From an uncultured Collinsella sp. (GTDB lineage: Bacteria; Actinomycetota; Coriobacteriia; Coriobacteriales; Coriobacteriaceae), in contig CABSNM010000003.1 in NCBI GenBank assembly GCA_902479065.1, forward strand, positions 101,835 to 165,834: DNA of 64,000 nucleotides, written 5' to 3'. Made by a program: the position numbers and the translations under genes. Shown in pieces: positions 1 through 8,751 of the stretch. The number at the start of each line of letters is the position of its first letter. Position 1 is the first letter of the stretch. The notes under the pieces are model-generated. The model saw nothing but the letters and a program-made list of their open reading frames with translations. It ran no database searches and had not been told where the DNA came from.

Positions 1-1949
1 AGGGCGGCGAGGGCGGCAAATGCGGCCGGATAATCCTCGGTAGCAAGGGCGGCATCGACAGCGGTCTGAGCAGCCTCGGAGGCGTCGGCGAGCGCGAGTT
101 CGGCCTCGCCCATCAGGCTGCGGTCGTACTCCGCACCCAGCTCGGGCTTGGAGATGTGTGCGGCGCGGGCATAGGCCGTCGCCAGGTTGTCAAAGGTCTC
201 GGCGTCGTTCTTGCGAGCCTCGTCGAGGGCGGCGCAGCGGGCGAAGAAGACGGACGGGGCGATGATGTGCACCGCGGAGACGGCGGCAACGGTATCGGCC
301 GGGATCTTTTCGTCGCGGGCCATGCTCACCAGGCGGCCATGGAAGAAGTCGCGAACCTGCTGGGCGACCTCGGCGGCGTCGAACTCAATGCCCTGCTCAC
401 TGTAGAGCTCAAGGGCGAAGTCGATGAGCGACGTGGGGTCGATCGGCAGACGGTCGCGCAGGATGTTGATGATGCCGATAGCGGCACGACGCAGCGCATA
501 GGGGTCGGAGGAGCCGGTCGGGGGCTCGCCGATGGCAAAGATACCGGCAATGGTATCGAGCTTGTCGGCACAGGCCACGATGCAGCCAGCGGTGCCCTCG
601 GGCAGCTCGTCACCGGCAAAGCGGGGACGATAGTGATCGCGAATGGCGTGGGCGACCTCGTCGTTCTCCCCCATCGCGGTCGCGTAATAACCGCCCATCA
701 CGCCCTGCTGGCTCGTGAACTCGACGACGGCGTTAGACACCAGGTCGGCCTTGCACAGGTGCGCGGCGCGAGCAGCGTCGGCGGCAAGATGGGCGCCCAG
801 ATGAGCCTCGCGGGCAATAGCGAGCGCGAGCTGCTCGATGCGCTCGGACTTGGCGAGCACGCTACCGAGCTTCTCCTGGAAGGCAACCTTGGCCAAACGC
901 TCACGGAACTCGTCGAGGGAGATCTTCAGGTCCTCCTCGTAGAAGAACTTTGCGTCGTCCAGACGGGCGCGCACGACGCGCTCGTTGCCGTCGATCACGC
1001 GCTCGGCGTTCTCGGGCTTGCTGTTGGAGACGACCACGAATTCACGCGTGAGCTTGCCCTCGCCGTCATAGATCGGGAAGTAGCGCTGATTGGTGAGCAT
1101 GGACTCGCAGATGATCTCGTGCGGGACCTTAAGGAACTCCTCATCGAAGGTACCGACGAGCACCGTCGGCCACTCGCAGAGGTTAATGACCTCCTCAAAG
1201 ACCTTCTTGGGCGTATCGACATGGCAGCCGGGACGGGCAGCCTCGACCTCGGCGATACCGGCGAGGATGGCCTCACGACGACGCTCGGCAGAAAGCACGC
1301 CGGCATCCTCGAGCACCTGCTCGTAGACGGCGGGGCTGGCGACCACATGGTCACCGGGGCCAAGTACGCGATGACCGCGCGTGGTGTTGCCACTCGTCAC
1401 GTCGGCAAACGACACGGGCACAACATCCTCGCCCAGAAGGCAGCAGATCCAACGGACCGGACGCACGAACGTCGCGTGCTCGTGGCCCCAGCGCTGGCTG
1501 CGGTAGTTGGGCCACTGCAGGCCGGCGATGGTCTTCTCGCACAGAGCAGTCAGAATCGGCGTAGCCGGTGCGGAGGGAATATTCTTCTCGGCAAAGACAT
1601 ACTCGCGACCGTCGGTGTCCTCGCGGCGGACCAGGTCCTCGGCAGCCACACCGCACTTGCGGGCAAAGCCCTGGGCGGCCTTAGTGGCGTTGCCGTCGGC
1701 ATCGAAGGCGATGTTGGCCGCGGGGCCACGCTTGACCTCGTGAACCTCATCGGTCGCGGTGGCAACGTCGGCAACGAGTGCAGCCAGGCGACGCGGGCTC
1801 GAGATCACGCGGACCTCGCCGTGGGCCAGACCGGCCTCGTCGAGACCCTTGGCGATCATGGTGCCAAGCTGCTTGACGGCATTGATCAGCGGTGCAGAGG
1901 GCATTTCCTCCGTACCGATCTCAAACAGGAAATCTTTAGCGTCTGCCAT
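1..1949 (-). CDS. glyS: Glycyl-tRNA synthetase beta subunit (3' end outside window)
   Basis: This is the beta chain of the bacterial tetrameric glycyl-tRNA synthetase, which with GlyQ charges tRNA-Gly in the cytoplasm. About 649 residues are visible. The N-terminus MADAKDFLFEIGTEEMPSAP is the classic GlyS opening, and the stretches FVRPVRWI, TRGHR and NQRYFP are family motifs. The catalytic-domain HD-type region (ADKLDTIAGIF) and the following DPYALRR motif are also present. The reading frame is open to the window edge, so the C-terminal anticodon-binding part is missing only because the window ends. The ATG lies 3 bases after the glyQ stop, which implies co-translation. Confidence 0.97.
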   Translation of the reverse strand, partial: MADAKDFLFEIGTEEMPSAPLINAVKQLGTMIAKGLDEAGLAHGEVRVISSPRRLAALVADVATATDEVHEVKRGPAANIAFDADGNATKAAQGFARKCGVAAEDLVRREDTDGREYVFAEKNIPSAPATPILTALCEKTIAGLQWPNYRSQRWGHEHATFVRPVRWICCLLGEDVVPVSFADVTSGNTTRGHRVLGPGDHVVASPAVYEQVLEDAGVLSAERRREAILAGIAEVEAARPGCHVDTPKKVFEEVINLCEWPTVLVGTFDEEFLKVPHEIICESMLTNQRYFPIYDGEGKLTREFVVVSNSKPENAERVIDGNERVVRARLDDAKFFYEEDLKISLDEFRERLAKVAFQEKLGSVLAKSERIEQLALAIAREAHLGAHLAADAARAAHLCKADLVSNAVVEFTSQQGVMGGYYATAMGENDEVAHAIRDHYRPRFAGDELPEGTAGCIVACADKLDTIAGIFAIGEPPTGSSDPYALRRAAIGIINILRDRLPIDPTSLIDFALELYSEQGIEFDAAEVAQQVRDFFHGRLVSMARDEKIPADTVAAVSAVHIIAPSVFFARCAALDEARKNDAETFDNLATAYARAAHISKPELGAEYDRSLMGEAELALADASEAAQTAVDAALATEDYPAAFAALAA

Positions 1950-1952
1950 GGC

Positions 1953-2864
1953 TTACGCCACCTCGCCTTCCTGGTCGGCATTCTCGTTGACTCCGGCGAC
2001 CTCGGCCATGTAGGCCTCGCAGCACGCCTTGGCGACGGCGCGGACGCGCAGGATGTAGTTGGCACGCTCGACCGCGGACAGCGCACCGCGGGCATCGAGC
2101 AGGTTGAAAGCGTGGCTGCACTTCATGACGCAGTCGTACGCCGGCAGCGGAAGCTTACACTCCAGGCAGGAGTGGCACTCGGCCTCGTAGTCATCAAACT
2201 TCTGACGCATCATCTCGACGTTGGCGACCTCAAAGTTGTAAGCGCTGAACTCGCGCTCGTTCTCGAGGAACACGTCGCCGTAAGTCATGGGCGTGCCGTC
2301 GGGCAGGTAGCTCCACACCAGGTCGTAGACGGAGTTGACGCCCTGCGCATACATGGCGATACGCTCCAGGCCATAGGTGATCTCGACGGGCACGGGGTCG
2401 ACCTCGATGCCGCCCACCTGCTGGAAGTACGTAAACTGCGTGACCTCCATGCCATTGAGCCAGACCTCCCAGCCAAGGCCCCAGGCGCCAAGGGTCGGGC
2501 TCTCCCAGTCGTCCTCGACAAAGCGGACGTCATGGTCGTTGGGGTCCAGGCCAATGGCGGCAAGAGACCCCAGGTAGAGCTCCTGGGCGTTGACCGGCGA
2601 GGGCTTGATGAGCACCTGGAACTGATAGTAGTGCTGCATGCGGTTGGGGTTCTCGCCGTAGCGGCCGTCGGCGGGACGGCGGCAGGGCTGTGCATAGCAG
2701 GTGCGCCACTCGGCGGGACCGAGCGAGCGCAGCGTGGTCGCGGTATGGAAGGTACCGGCACCGACCTCGGAGTCATAGGGCTGCATGATGACGCAGCCCT
2801 GCTCGCCCCAGTACTGCTGGAGGCGCAGGATGATGTCTTGGAAGGAAAGCGATGAAGCGTTCAT
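1953..2864 (-). CDS. glyQ: Glycyl-tRNA synthetase alpha subunit
   Basis: This is the catalytic alpha subunit of the alpha2beta2 glycyl-tRNA synthetase, 303 aa, a normal length. It opens with MNASSLSFQDIILRLQQYW, and continues with the family motifs GCVIMQPYD, EVGAGTFHTATTLR and RTCYAQPCRRPADGRYGENPN. These carry the class II synthetase motifs for glycine and ATP binding. GlyS follows 3 bases downstream. It is the sixth gene of the minus-strand cluster that starts at rpsP, although a gap of about 60 bases after lepB could hold its own promoter. No T-box-like leader was recognised in that gap. Confidence 0.98.
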   Translation of the reverse strand: MNASSLSFQDIILRLQQYWGEQGCVIMQPYDSEVGAGTFHTATTLRSLGPAEWRTCYAQPCRRPADGRYGENPNRMQHYYQFQVLIKPSPVNAQELYLGSLAAIGLDPNDHDVRFVEDDWESPTLGAWGLGWEVWLNGMEVTQFTYFQQVGGIEVDPVPVEITYGLERIAMYAQGVNSVYDLVWSYLPDGTPMTYGDVFLENEREFSAYNFEVANVEMMRQKFDDYEAECHSCLECKLPLPAYDCVMKCSHAFNLLDARGALSAVERANYILRVRAVAKACCEAYMAEVAGVNENADQEGEVA

Positions 2865-2923
2865 GCCTCTAATATCCCCTCGTCGAAACGATTACACGGT
2901 TAGGTACTGTACTATAGCTGTTT

Positions 2924-3487
2924 TTAGTCGATAGCGCCCAGACGGTTGAGCGGCCAGTAACGCACGAGCGCCACGGCGATCAATTCGGAGCGGTCGACCG
3001 GGCCAAAGTAACGGGAGTCAGCAGAGTTCTCGCGGTTGTCGCCCATCACCCACACGCACCCGTCGGGAACGGTGTAGGGATAGCTTACCTGAGCGCCGGG
3101 CGCTTGGACCGAAAGCGGCCAGCTCATGCCCGTCGTATAGTCCTCGTCGAGCGCTTGGCCGTCAACGACCACCTTGCCATCCTGCAGGTCGACCGTCTGC
3201 CCGGCCGTGGCAATAACACGCTTGACAAGAACATCATGCTCGGAGGTGCCATCGGGGTTGTGAAACACCACGATATCGCCCTGCTTGACGGGCTGACCGA
3301 GCTCGAGGCTCACCTTTTGTGCCAGGATCTGGTCGCCAATCTCGATCGTGGACTCCATGGAACCGGTGGGTACCACAAAGGGTTCGACCACAAACGAGCG
3401 AATCAAGAAGGTAGCGACCAGTGCGATCGCGACGACCACGATCCACTCAAACGCACCCTTTAGCACGGAATGCTGCGATGGAACCAT
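2924..3487 (-). CDS. lepB: Signal peptidase I
   Basis: This membrane-anchored serine protease removes signal peptides from exported proteins. From the ATG at 3487 it is 187 aa, short and Gram-positive-like. One N-terminal membrane helix (about residues 13-34) is followed by the box with the catalytic serine (PTGSM, Ser43) and the lysine box (VKRV, Lys89). The C-terminal GDNRENSADSRYFG motif is present. A GTG at 3493 is also in frame, but the GAGGA ribosome site fits the ATG with 6-7 bases of spacing. The start lies 2 bases after the trmD stop. Confidence 0.96.
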   Translation of the reverse strand: MVPSQHSVLKGAFEWIVVVAIALVATFLIRSFVVEPFVVPTGSMESTIEIGDQILAQKVSLELGQPVKQGDIVVFHNPDGTSEHDVLVKRVIATAGQTVDLQDGKVVVDGQALDEDYTTGMSWPLSVQAPGAQVSYPYTVPDGCVWVMGDNRENSADSRYFGPVDRSELIAVALVRYWPLNRLGAID

Positions 3488-3489
3488 CC

Positions 3490-4248
3490 TCACTCCTCGC
3501 TCTGCGAATACGAAGCGTCCAGAATCTCCTGCGCGTAAGCGCGCTCCTCGGGCGTGAGCCGCGCCGTCTCAATCAGATCGGGACGCCAACGACAGGTGCG
3601 CTCGATGGCGTTCTTACGACGCCACGCATCGACCTTAGCATGATCGCCGCTCACAAGCACCGGAGGCACGCCCTCGCCGTTGAACTCGGCAGGACGGGTG
3701 TACTGCGCGTACTCGAGCAGGCCTCCATCCTCGGCGGTCGAGAACGACTCGTCCACGTTGCTCATCTCGTCGCCCAGGGCGCCGGGAATCAGGCGTACGA
3801 CGGCATCGGCAACGACCATAGCGGGAAGCTCGCCGCCCGTAAGCACGTAGTCGCCGATCGACAGACGCTCATCGGCATACGCATACGCGCGCTCGTCGAC
3901 GCCCTCGTAGCGACTGCACACAAACAGCAGGCGCTCACTTTTGAGCAGGCGCTCGGCCACATGCTGCGTAAAGGGCTCGCCACAGGGGGTGAAGAACACA
4001 ACCGTGGGCTTGGGACCCTCTGCGCTAATGGCCTCGATGGCCTCTGCGATAGGCTCGACCTTCATGAGCATGCCCTGCCCGCCGCCGTACGGCTCGTCAT
4101 CGACGGTACGATGGCGGTCGTGCGTCCAGTCGCGCAGGTTATACGCCTTAAAATCAAAAAGGCCGGCCTTGCGGGCGCGGCCCAAAATCGATGTGGACAT
4201 GACGGGCTCAAACATCTCGGGAAAGACCGAAAGGGTCTCGATCAGCAT
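3490..4248 (-). CDS. trmD: tRNA (guanine-N1)-methyltransferase
   Basis: TrmD methylates G37 next to the anticodon using S-adenosylmethionine, which prevents frameshifting. The 252-aa protein begins MLIETLSVFPEMFEPV and has the SPOUT-knot motifs YGGGQGM (about residues 55-61) and LTGGELPAMV, with LIPGALGDEMS downstream. The start codon has a strong AGGGAGGA site. The gene order rpsP-khpA-rimM-trmD is widely conserved, and this copy is immediately followed by lepB. Confidence 0.98.
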   Translation of the reverse strand: MLIETLSVFPEMFEPVMSTSILGRARKAGLFDFKAYNLRDWTHDRHRTVDDEPYGGGQGMLMKVEPIAEAIEAISAEGPKPTVVFFTPCGEPFTQHVAERLLKSERLLFVCSRYEGVDERAYAYADERLSIGDYVLTGGELPAMVVADAVVRLIPGALGDEMSNVDESFSTAEDGGLLEYAQYTRPAEFNGEGVPPVLVSGDHAKVDAWRRKNAIERTCRWRPDLIETARLTPEERAYAQEILDASYSQSEE

Positions 4249-4258
4249 GTTGTCCTCC

Positions 4259-4780
4259 CTACTTGTCCATATCGATCAGGCCGTCCATAACATGGACGGA
4301 AATTGTTCCTGTGTCGGGAAGATCGAGCACGACCTGCTCGATCACGGGAATCAGTACCTCGCCGTACCGATCACCCTCGACAACCCAAACATCGTTAGCG
4401 GGCGTCGACATGATCTCGACAATCATGCCAAGCGAACCGAAGCGCTCGTCGACCACCTCGCGACCCATCAGGTCGGTATAGGCAGCGTCGAGCGAATCGA
4501 GCTCAAAATCGTCACGATTTGCCAGCACGTAGCATCCCGTGATGCCCTCGGCGGCCGTCAAGTCGTCAATGCCCTCAAACGAGACCAGATCGCCATCGCC
4601 CGTATCGGTGACGGACACGACCGTGCAAAAGCGGTCGCGCTTGAGCGCCGGCGGCGTCAGGGCGACGCGCATACCCGGCTCTAATACAGAAGGAAGCCCC
4701 CGCAGCGGCTGCGCGAGGACCTCCCCCTTCCTACCGTGCGGCTTGACCACACGGGCGATGTTTTTGTACTGGGACCTCAA
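4259..4780 (-). CDS. rimM: Ribosome maturation factor RimM
   Basis: RimM is a 16S processing factor for the 30S head and binds ribosomal protein S19. The 173-aa protein starts with the usual YKNIARVVKPHGRKGEVL segment. It has an N-terminal RimM barrel and a C-terminal PRC barrel ending in DLPDTGTISVHVMDG. The first in-frame start is TTG at 4780, four bases after the khpA stop, and no ATG or GTG lies in the right place. The short spacing to trmD and khpA marks one transcript. Confidence 0.94.
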   Translation of the reverse strand: MRSQYKNIARVVKPHGRKGEVLAQPLRGLPSVLEPGMRVALTPPALKRDRFCTVVSVTDTGDGDLVSFEGIDDLTAAEGITGCYVLANRDDFELDSLDAAYTDLMGREVVDERFGSLGMIVEIMSTPANDVWVVEGDRYGEVLIPVIEQVVLDLPDTGTISVHVMDGLIDMDK

Positions 4781-4784
4781 GGTC

Positions 4785-5069
4785 CTAGCCCAGAACCTCT
4801 ACCTCGACAGCAGTGTCGAGGCGAGCGGCCAGTGCACGGGCGAGCGTGCGAATGGCCTTGATGGTACGGCCACGACGGCCGATGACCTTAGCGACGTCAT
4901 CCTCGGCGACCGAAACCTCAATCGTAGAGGCGTCGTCACCATCGATGACCTCAAGGCTCACGGAATCCGGGTCGTCGACGATCTGAACAACGAGATATTC
5001 GACGAGATCGGCGATGCGATCTGAGAGCATTGCCTCACCCTCGAGCTGTGCAGCGTCAACCTCAGGCAC
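4785..5069 (-). CDS. khpA: KH-domain RNA-binding protein KhpA
   Basis: This is a small (94 aa) single-KH RNA-binding protein. The VAKVIGRRGRTIKAIRTL segment near residues 60-77 holds the GxxG loop (GRRG). In other Gram-positives KhpA works with KhpB/Jag in RNA binding and cell elongation control. A GTG at 5069 has a GAGGAG site overlapping the rpsP stop, so it is the preferred start. An internal ATG at 5030 also has a plausible site and would remove 13 residues. Confidence 0.93.
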   Translation of the reverse strand: MPEVDAAQLEGEAMLSDRIADLVEYLVVQIVDDPDSVSLEVIDGDDASTIEVSVAEDDVAKVIGRRGRTIKAIRTLARALAARLDTAVEVEVLG

Positions 5070-5072
5070 GAT

Positions 5073-5414
5073 TTACTCCTCGGCGCCCTCAGCGGCCTCA
5101 GCGGCAGCCTTAGCGGCCTCGGCCTCTTTGGCGAGCTGCTTCTTGGACTTCTTGACGACGGTCTCAGTCTTCTCGCCCTCGTTGGCGGCCTTGACCAGAG
5201 CGGCGACGGCGTCGGTGAGCTGAGCGCCCTTGGACTGCCAGTCGGCGATCTTCTCGAGGTCGAGGTTGATGGTCTTGGGGGCGGTCATCGGGTTGTAGCG
5301 GCCAACCTCCTCGATGATACGACCGTCACGCGGGGCGCGGGAATCGGCGACGACGACACGGTAGTACGGACGCTTCTTAGCGCCGTGACGAGCAAGGCGA
5401 ATCTTGACTGCCAA
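5073..5414 (-). CDS. rpsP: 30S ribosomal protein S16
   Basis: This is small-subunit protein S16, 113 aa. The start is TTG at 5414, preceded by GGAGGAG with 5 bases of spacing, and gives the canonical N-terminus (M/L)AVKIRLARHGAKKRPYYR. An upstream in-frame ATG would add 12 residues unlike any S16. The C-terminus carries an Ala/Glu/Lys-rich tail (KKQLAKEAEAAKAAAEAAE), as is common in Actinobacteria. It is the first gene of the minus-strand translation cluster. Confidence 0.97.
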   Translation of the reverse strand: MAVKIRLARHGAKKRPYYRVVVADSRAPRDGRIIEEVGRYNPMTAPKTINLDLEKIADWQSKGAQLTDAVAALVKAANEGEKTETVVKKSKKQLAKEAEAAKAAAEAAEGAEE

Positions 5415-5470
5415 AGGAAACTCCTCCAACCAAGCAGCTTTAGGCTGCAACTACAAACAAACAGTTGAAC

Positions 5471-5499
5471 ATAATACGCCATCGACGCGGGCAGGTGAA
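5471..5499 (-). promoter_or_regulatory. Probable promoter of the rpsP-glyS cluster
   Basis: Reading the minus strand, TTCACC (5494-5499) and TATTAT (5471-5476) are separated by 17 bases, about 57 bases before the rpsP TTG. The match to the housekeeping consensus is 4/6 and 5/6. The position suits a promoter for the whole translation cluster. Confidence 0.45.
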
Positions 5500-5603
5500 G
5501 TCCGTGAGACCAACTTCTTCGGTGTAGTCGAGGGCAAATCCATATCTTAGACAAGAATTCGGGATTTGCAAGCACATACACGCACCCCACATGAGCTGCG
5601 CGG

Positions 5604-5640
5604 TATACTCATGACATGGAAAGACGCGAACATACATACG
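5604..5640 (+). promoter_or_regulatory. dinB -10 box and possible SOS operator
   Basis: TATACT at 5604-5609 is a good -10 element, though no clear -35 is seen. Just downstream, 5627-5640 reads CGAACATACATACG. This matches 8 of the 10 fixed positions of the Gram-positive LexA box (CGAAC-N4-GTTCG). It lies between the -10 and the chosen dinB start, where a repressor would block transcription. The right half-site is imperfect, so this is a suggestion only. Confidence 0.4.
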
Positions 5641-5654
5641 GTTATGAGGATGCC

Positions 5655-6869
5655 ATGGGCGTCACGCCGCCTCCCTGGACGGGTCCGGCGGTGGGCCTGA
5701 TGGACCTTGATGCGTTTTTTGCGAGCGTGGAAATGCTCGATCATCCCGAATGGCGAGGAAAGCCGCTCATCGTGGGCGGAGACGCCGATTCGCGTGGCGT
5801 CGTGTCCACGTGTTCGTATGAGGCGCGTCGCTTTGGCGTGCACTCTGCCATGGCCTCGGCCGAGGCGCGGCGCTTGTGCCCGCAAGCCATTTGGACGCAT
5901 GGGCATTTTGATCGCTATCGTGAGGTCAGCGCGCAGGTCATGGCGATTCTTGCCGAGGAGACGCCGCGCGTGGAGCGCGTATCCATCGACGAAGCCTTTA
6001 TCGATATCACACCGGGTCGCTTTGCGCCCGAAGACCCGCTGCTGGTTGCGCGACGTATAAGCGACCGCGTGGCAGGACTGGGAGTGACCTGTTCCATTGG
6101 CGTGGGCTGCAACAAGACGGTCGCAAAGATCGCAAGCGAGCGGGATAAGCCGTTTGGGCTGACCATCGTGCGCCCCGGAACCGAGCAGCGCTTTTTGGCC
6201 GCGCTGCCGGTATCTGCCATGAGCGGCATCGGGCGCTCGGCCGAGGAGCGACTGCGCCGCATGCGCATCTACACCCTCGGCGAGCTATCACGTGCACCGG
6301 AATCCACCTTGGCCTCTATTTTTGGCGTCAACGGCGAACGCATGCGCCAGCGTGCGCTGGGACTCGAAATCTCCGAAGTCACGAGCCTCGATGAAGAGCG
6401 CGAGGTCAAGTCGGTCAGCAATGAACGCACCTTTGCTAAAGATTTAACTGAGCGTGGGGATATTGAGGCGGCGATTGCGCTGTTGGGAGAGTCAGTGGGA
6501 CGCCGCCTGCGCCGTCAGGGGCTGACGGGTGCCACGGTAACGCTCAAGCTTAAGTATTCGTATGGAAGCGGTCGCTCGGCACAGCGCCGGCTGCCTCATC
6601 CGACCGACGATGAGAACATTTTCGTGGCGGTTGCACTCGAACTGCTCGACAATATCTGGCAGGAAGGCATGCATGTTCGCTTAGCGGGCATCGGCATGAG
6701 CGACTTCGACCACCAAGGCGGGATCCAAACCGACCTGTTCTGCGAAGTCGATGATCGCGGAGCCCAATCCAGCGACCGCCGCGACCTCTCCGTCGCCATC
6801 GACGCCGTCCGAGACAAGTTCGGCGACACCGCCCTATCCTTCGGCCGCCAATCCCGCTTCAACGATTAA
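5655..6869 (+). CDS. dinB: DNA polymerase IV (Y family)
   Basis: This is a translesion polymerase of the Y family. From the ATG at 5655 it has 404 aa. Catalytic acidic residues are visible as Asp17 (GLMDLDAFFASVE) and Asp112/Glu113 (RVSIDEAF). The steric-gate region, the VVSTCSYEARRFGV motif and the GIGRSAEERL helix-hairpin-helix are also present. An upstream ATG at 5616 is in frame, but the 5655 start has GAGG five bases before it and gives the normal N-terminus. It is the only plus-strand gene in the first 27 kb and faces convergently into rsfS. Confidence 0.95.
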   Translation: MGVTPPPWTGPAVGLMDLDAFFASVEMLDHPEWRGKPLIVGGDADSRGVVSTCSYEARRFGVHSAMASAEARRLCPQAIWTHGHFDRYREVSAQVMAILAEETPRVERVSIDEAFIDITPGRFAPEDPLLVARRISDRVAGLGVTCSIGVGCNKTVAKIASERDKPFGLTIVRPGTEQRFLAALPVSAMSGIGRSAEERLRRMRIYTLGELSRAPESTLASIFGVNGERMRQRALGLEISEVTSLDEEREVKSVSNERTFAKDLTERGDIEAAIALLGESVGRRLRRQGLTGATVTLKLKYSYGSGRSAQRRLPHPTDDENIFVAVALELLDNIWQEGMHVRLAGIGMSDFDHQGGIQTDLFCEVDDRGAQSSDRRDLSVAIDAVRDKFGDTALSFGRQSRFND

Positions 6870-6880
6870 CCGCCTTTGGG

Positions 6881-6924
6881 TAAAAAGAAAGCCGGGCAGG
6901 TGCGGAAAACCGCACCTGCCCGGC
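6881..6924 (-). terminator. Intrinsic terminator after rsfS
   Basis: A perfect 15-bp stem (6891-6905 with 6910-6924) encloses a 4-base loop. On the minus strand it is followed by a T-rich run (complement of 6881-6890). It ends the nadD-yqeK-rsfS transcript and sits between the convergent dinB and rsfS genes. Confidence 0.88.
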
Positions 6925-6966
6925 GATATGCGTGAGGATAGCTAAAACCCCGTCTCAAATGAGCTA

Positions 6967-7422
6967 CTAGAGGAGGTTGAGGGGGAGCTGGGGGGCGTCT
7001 CCCCAGAGTTTCTCGAGGCGGTAGAAGTCGCGGGCTTCGGGAGTGAAGACGTGGACGACAACCGAACCGTAGTCCATGAGCATCCAGGTCTTCTGCTCGC
7101 GACCCTCGATGGAGAACGGGTGCTCGCCGCAAGCCTCGGCGACCTTCTCCTCGATCTCGTCGACGATAGAATCGACCTGGCGGTTATTGGTACCGGTGGC
7201 AAGCACAAAGTAGTCGCATACGTCGGAAAGCTCGGTCAGGTCGAGCACCTGAACGTCCTCGCCCTTCTTGTCGTAGGCGGCCTGCGCGGCGGCGCGGGCG
7301 ACATCCTCGGCGGCGACACCGCTCGCGGACAGCGAGGCGGCAGTGCGGTCGGACGTGGCGGCGAAGCTCTTGTGCTCCACATGTTCAAGAATCTGCTCGT
7401 CGGTCATGGTCTCGTCGGCCAT
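6967..7422 (-). CDS. rsfS: Ribosome silencing factor RsfS
   Basis: RsfS (Iojap/DUF143) binds L14 and blocks subunit joining in starved cells. The protein is 151 aa. Its core runs from about residue 40 to 148, with the motifs LDLTELSDVCDYFVLATG, NNRQVDSI and WMLMDYGSVVVHVF. It is followed directly by the terminator and preceded by yqeK and nadD, a widespread gene order. Confidence 0.96.
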   Translation of the reverse strand: MADETMTDEQILEHVEHKSFAATSDRTAASLSASGVAAEDVARAAAQAAYDKKGEDVQVLDLTELSDVCDYFVLATGTNNRQVDSIVDEIEEKVAEACGEHPFSIEGREQKTWMLMDYGSVVVHVFTPEARDFYRLEKLWGDAPQLPLNLL

Positions 7423-7449
7423 GGAATACCTCTTTCTAGACAGCCCGAG

Positions 7450-8058
7450 CTAGCGCAGCTGGGCGTAATGGTTGTAAATCGTAATAGCCGTGGGATAAAG
7501 ATAGCGCCCGGACTGGATCACATAGACCAGACCCTGCGCAAAACAGGAGAAGAACAACTCATCGAGCGTCGACTCCCCCACCATCTTACGCAGCGCATGG
7601 GCATAATCGCCGTGGCGGTTGGGTTCGATGGCATCAGCCACAAAGACCACCATATCGAGCGGCGTCATGTCGCAAGCGCCCACGGTGTGACGGTCGACAG
7701 CCTGAAAGACCGCCGGCGACAGCTCGGGAAAAAGCTGCGGAAGTTCATAGGCGGCAACAGGGCCATGCAAAAGCGGCGTCGCGGCGGAAGGAGAGCCGGC
7801 AATCTTAATGCCGTAATGCAGAGCGCGCGTGACCAGCTCGTCGTCGGAGAGCACTTTGTCCCAGTCATGGATCAGTCCGGCGGCAGCGGCATCAAAGCGG
7901 TCAACGCCGTAGACCTCGGCCAGATGAAGTGCGGTCTCGGCAACACCCAGCGAATGCACATAGCGCTTGCGCTTATCCCTCATGCGAACATCGAGCAGCT
8001 CTTGAATGCGCTTGAGCAGCGCGCGCTCATCGCCCTCAAACTGATCCTCTACCGACAA
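7450..8058 (-). CDS. yqeK: HD-domain hydrolase, YqeK family
   Basis: This is a 202-aa HD-superfamily phosphohydrolase. The metal-binding HD pair is His64-Asp65 (LIHDWDK), with an upstream histidine in YVHSLGV and a downstream LHGPVAAYE. YqeK proteins cleave diadenosine tetraphosphate symmetrically, and placement between nadD and rsfS supports that subfamily. The start is TTG at 8058 after a GGGGGT site. Confidence 0.92.
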   Translation of the reverse strand: MSVEDQFEGDERALLKRIQELLDVRMRDKRKRYVHSLGVAETALHLAEVYGVDRFDAAAAGLIHDWDKVLSDDELVTRALHYGIKIAGSPSAATPLLHGPVAAYELPQLFPELSPAVFQAVDRHTVGACDMTPLDMVVFVADAIEPNRHGDYAHALRKMVGESTLDELFFSCFAQGLVYVIQSGRYLYPTAITIYNHYAQLR

Positions 8059-8070
8059 CGTAGACCCCCA

Positions 8071-8748
8071 TCACTCAAAATCTTCTTGGCCCAAATCGGC
8101 ATATAGCCTGCGCTTGCGAATGTAGCCGAGCACGGACTCGCTCGTAAGATAGCGCACGCTCATACCGCGGGCAACTCGCTTACGAATGTTCGTCGAGCTG
8201 ATCGCCAGCGCCGGAATCTGAATATAGCGCACGTCGAACGGCAGCCCCGACTCTTTGATTCGGGCACGCGCCGTATCGATATCAAAGCCCGGTCGCGTCG
8301 CCGCAATAAAGGTAGCAAGCTCAGCGATTCGTTCGGCATCATGCCAAGTCACAATATCGATAATCGCGTCGGCGCCCGTAATAAAGTAGAGCTTTACCTG
8401 CGGCGGGTAAAAGTCGCGAAGGGCATGAAGCGTATCGGCCGTATAGGTTACACCCGGACGGTCGATCTCGAACCGGCTCGCCAAAAAGGCCGGGTTCGCG
8501 GCGGTGGCGAGGACCGTCATGGCATAACGGTCCTCGGCAGGCGTCACCGGCTTGTCAAGCTTAAAGGCAGGAGAGCCCGCCGGCATAAAGAGCACAGCGT
8601 CCAAGTCGAGCGACTCGCGCGCCTGCTCGGCGGTCACCAGGTGCCCGTAATGGATGGGATCAAAGGTGCCACCCATAATGCCGAGCCTAAACTCCTGCCC
8701 GTCCTCTAGAGGAAGCTCGGGCAGACCGATTCCACCGCGCAGCGACAT
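8071..8748 (-). CDS. nadD: Nicotinate-nucleotide adenylyltransferase
   Basis: NadD transfers AMP to nicotinate mononucleotide in NAD synthesis. The 225-aa protein has the nucleotidyltransferase signature GGTFDPIHYGH (residues 26-36) and a C-terminal ISSTNIRKR motif. It carries an N-terminal extension of about 20 residues before the Rossmann strand. The ATG follows the obgE stop by 3 bases. Confidence 0.96.
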   Translation of the reverse strand: MSLRGGIGLPELPLEDGQEFRLGIMGGTFDPIHYGHLVTAEQARESLDLDAVLFMPAGSPAFKLDKPVTPAEDRYAMTVLATAANPAFLASRFEIDRPGVTYTADTLHALRDFYPPQVKLYFITGADAIIDIVTWHDAERIAELATFIAATRPGFDIDTARARIKESGLPFDVRYIQIPALAISSTNIRKRVARGMSVRYLTSESVLGYIRKRRLYADLGQEDFE

Positions 8749-8751
8749 GGC

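Noticed and set aside
156..2855. 899-codon open frame on the plus strand
   Set aside because: It lies opposite glyS and glyQ, which are certain. Its residue content (His, Gly, Val, Asp rich) is that of an antisense frame in GC-rich DNA.
2865..2923. T-box leader before glyQ
   Set aside because: The gap is about 60 bases, too short, with no T-box sequence or specifier stem visible.
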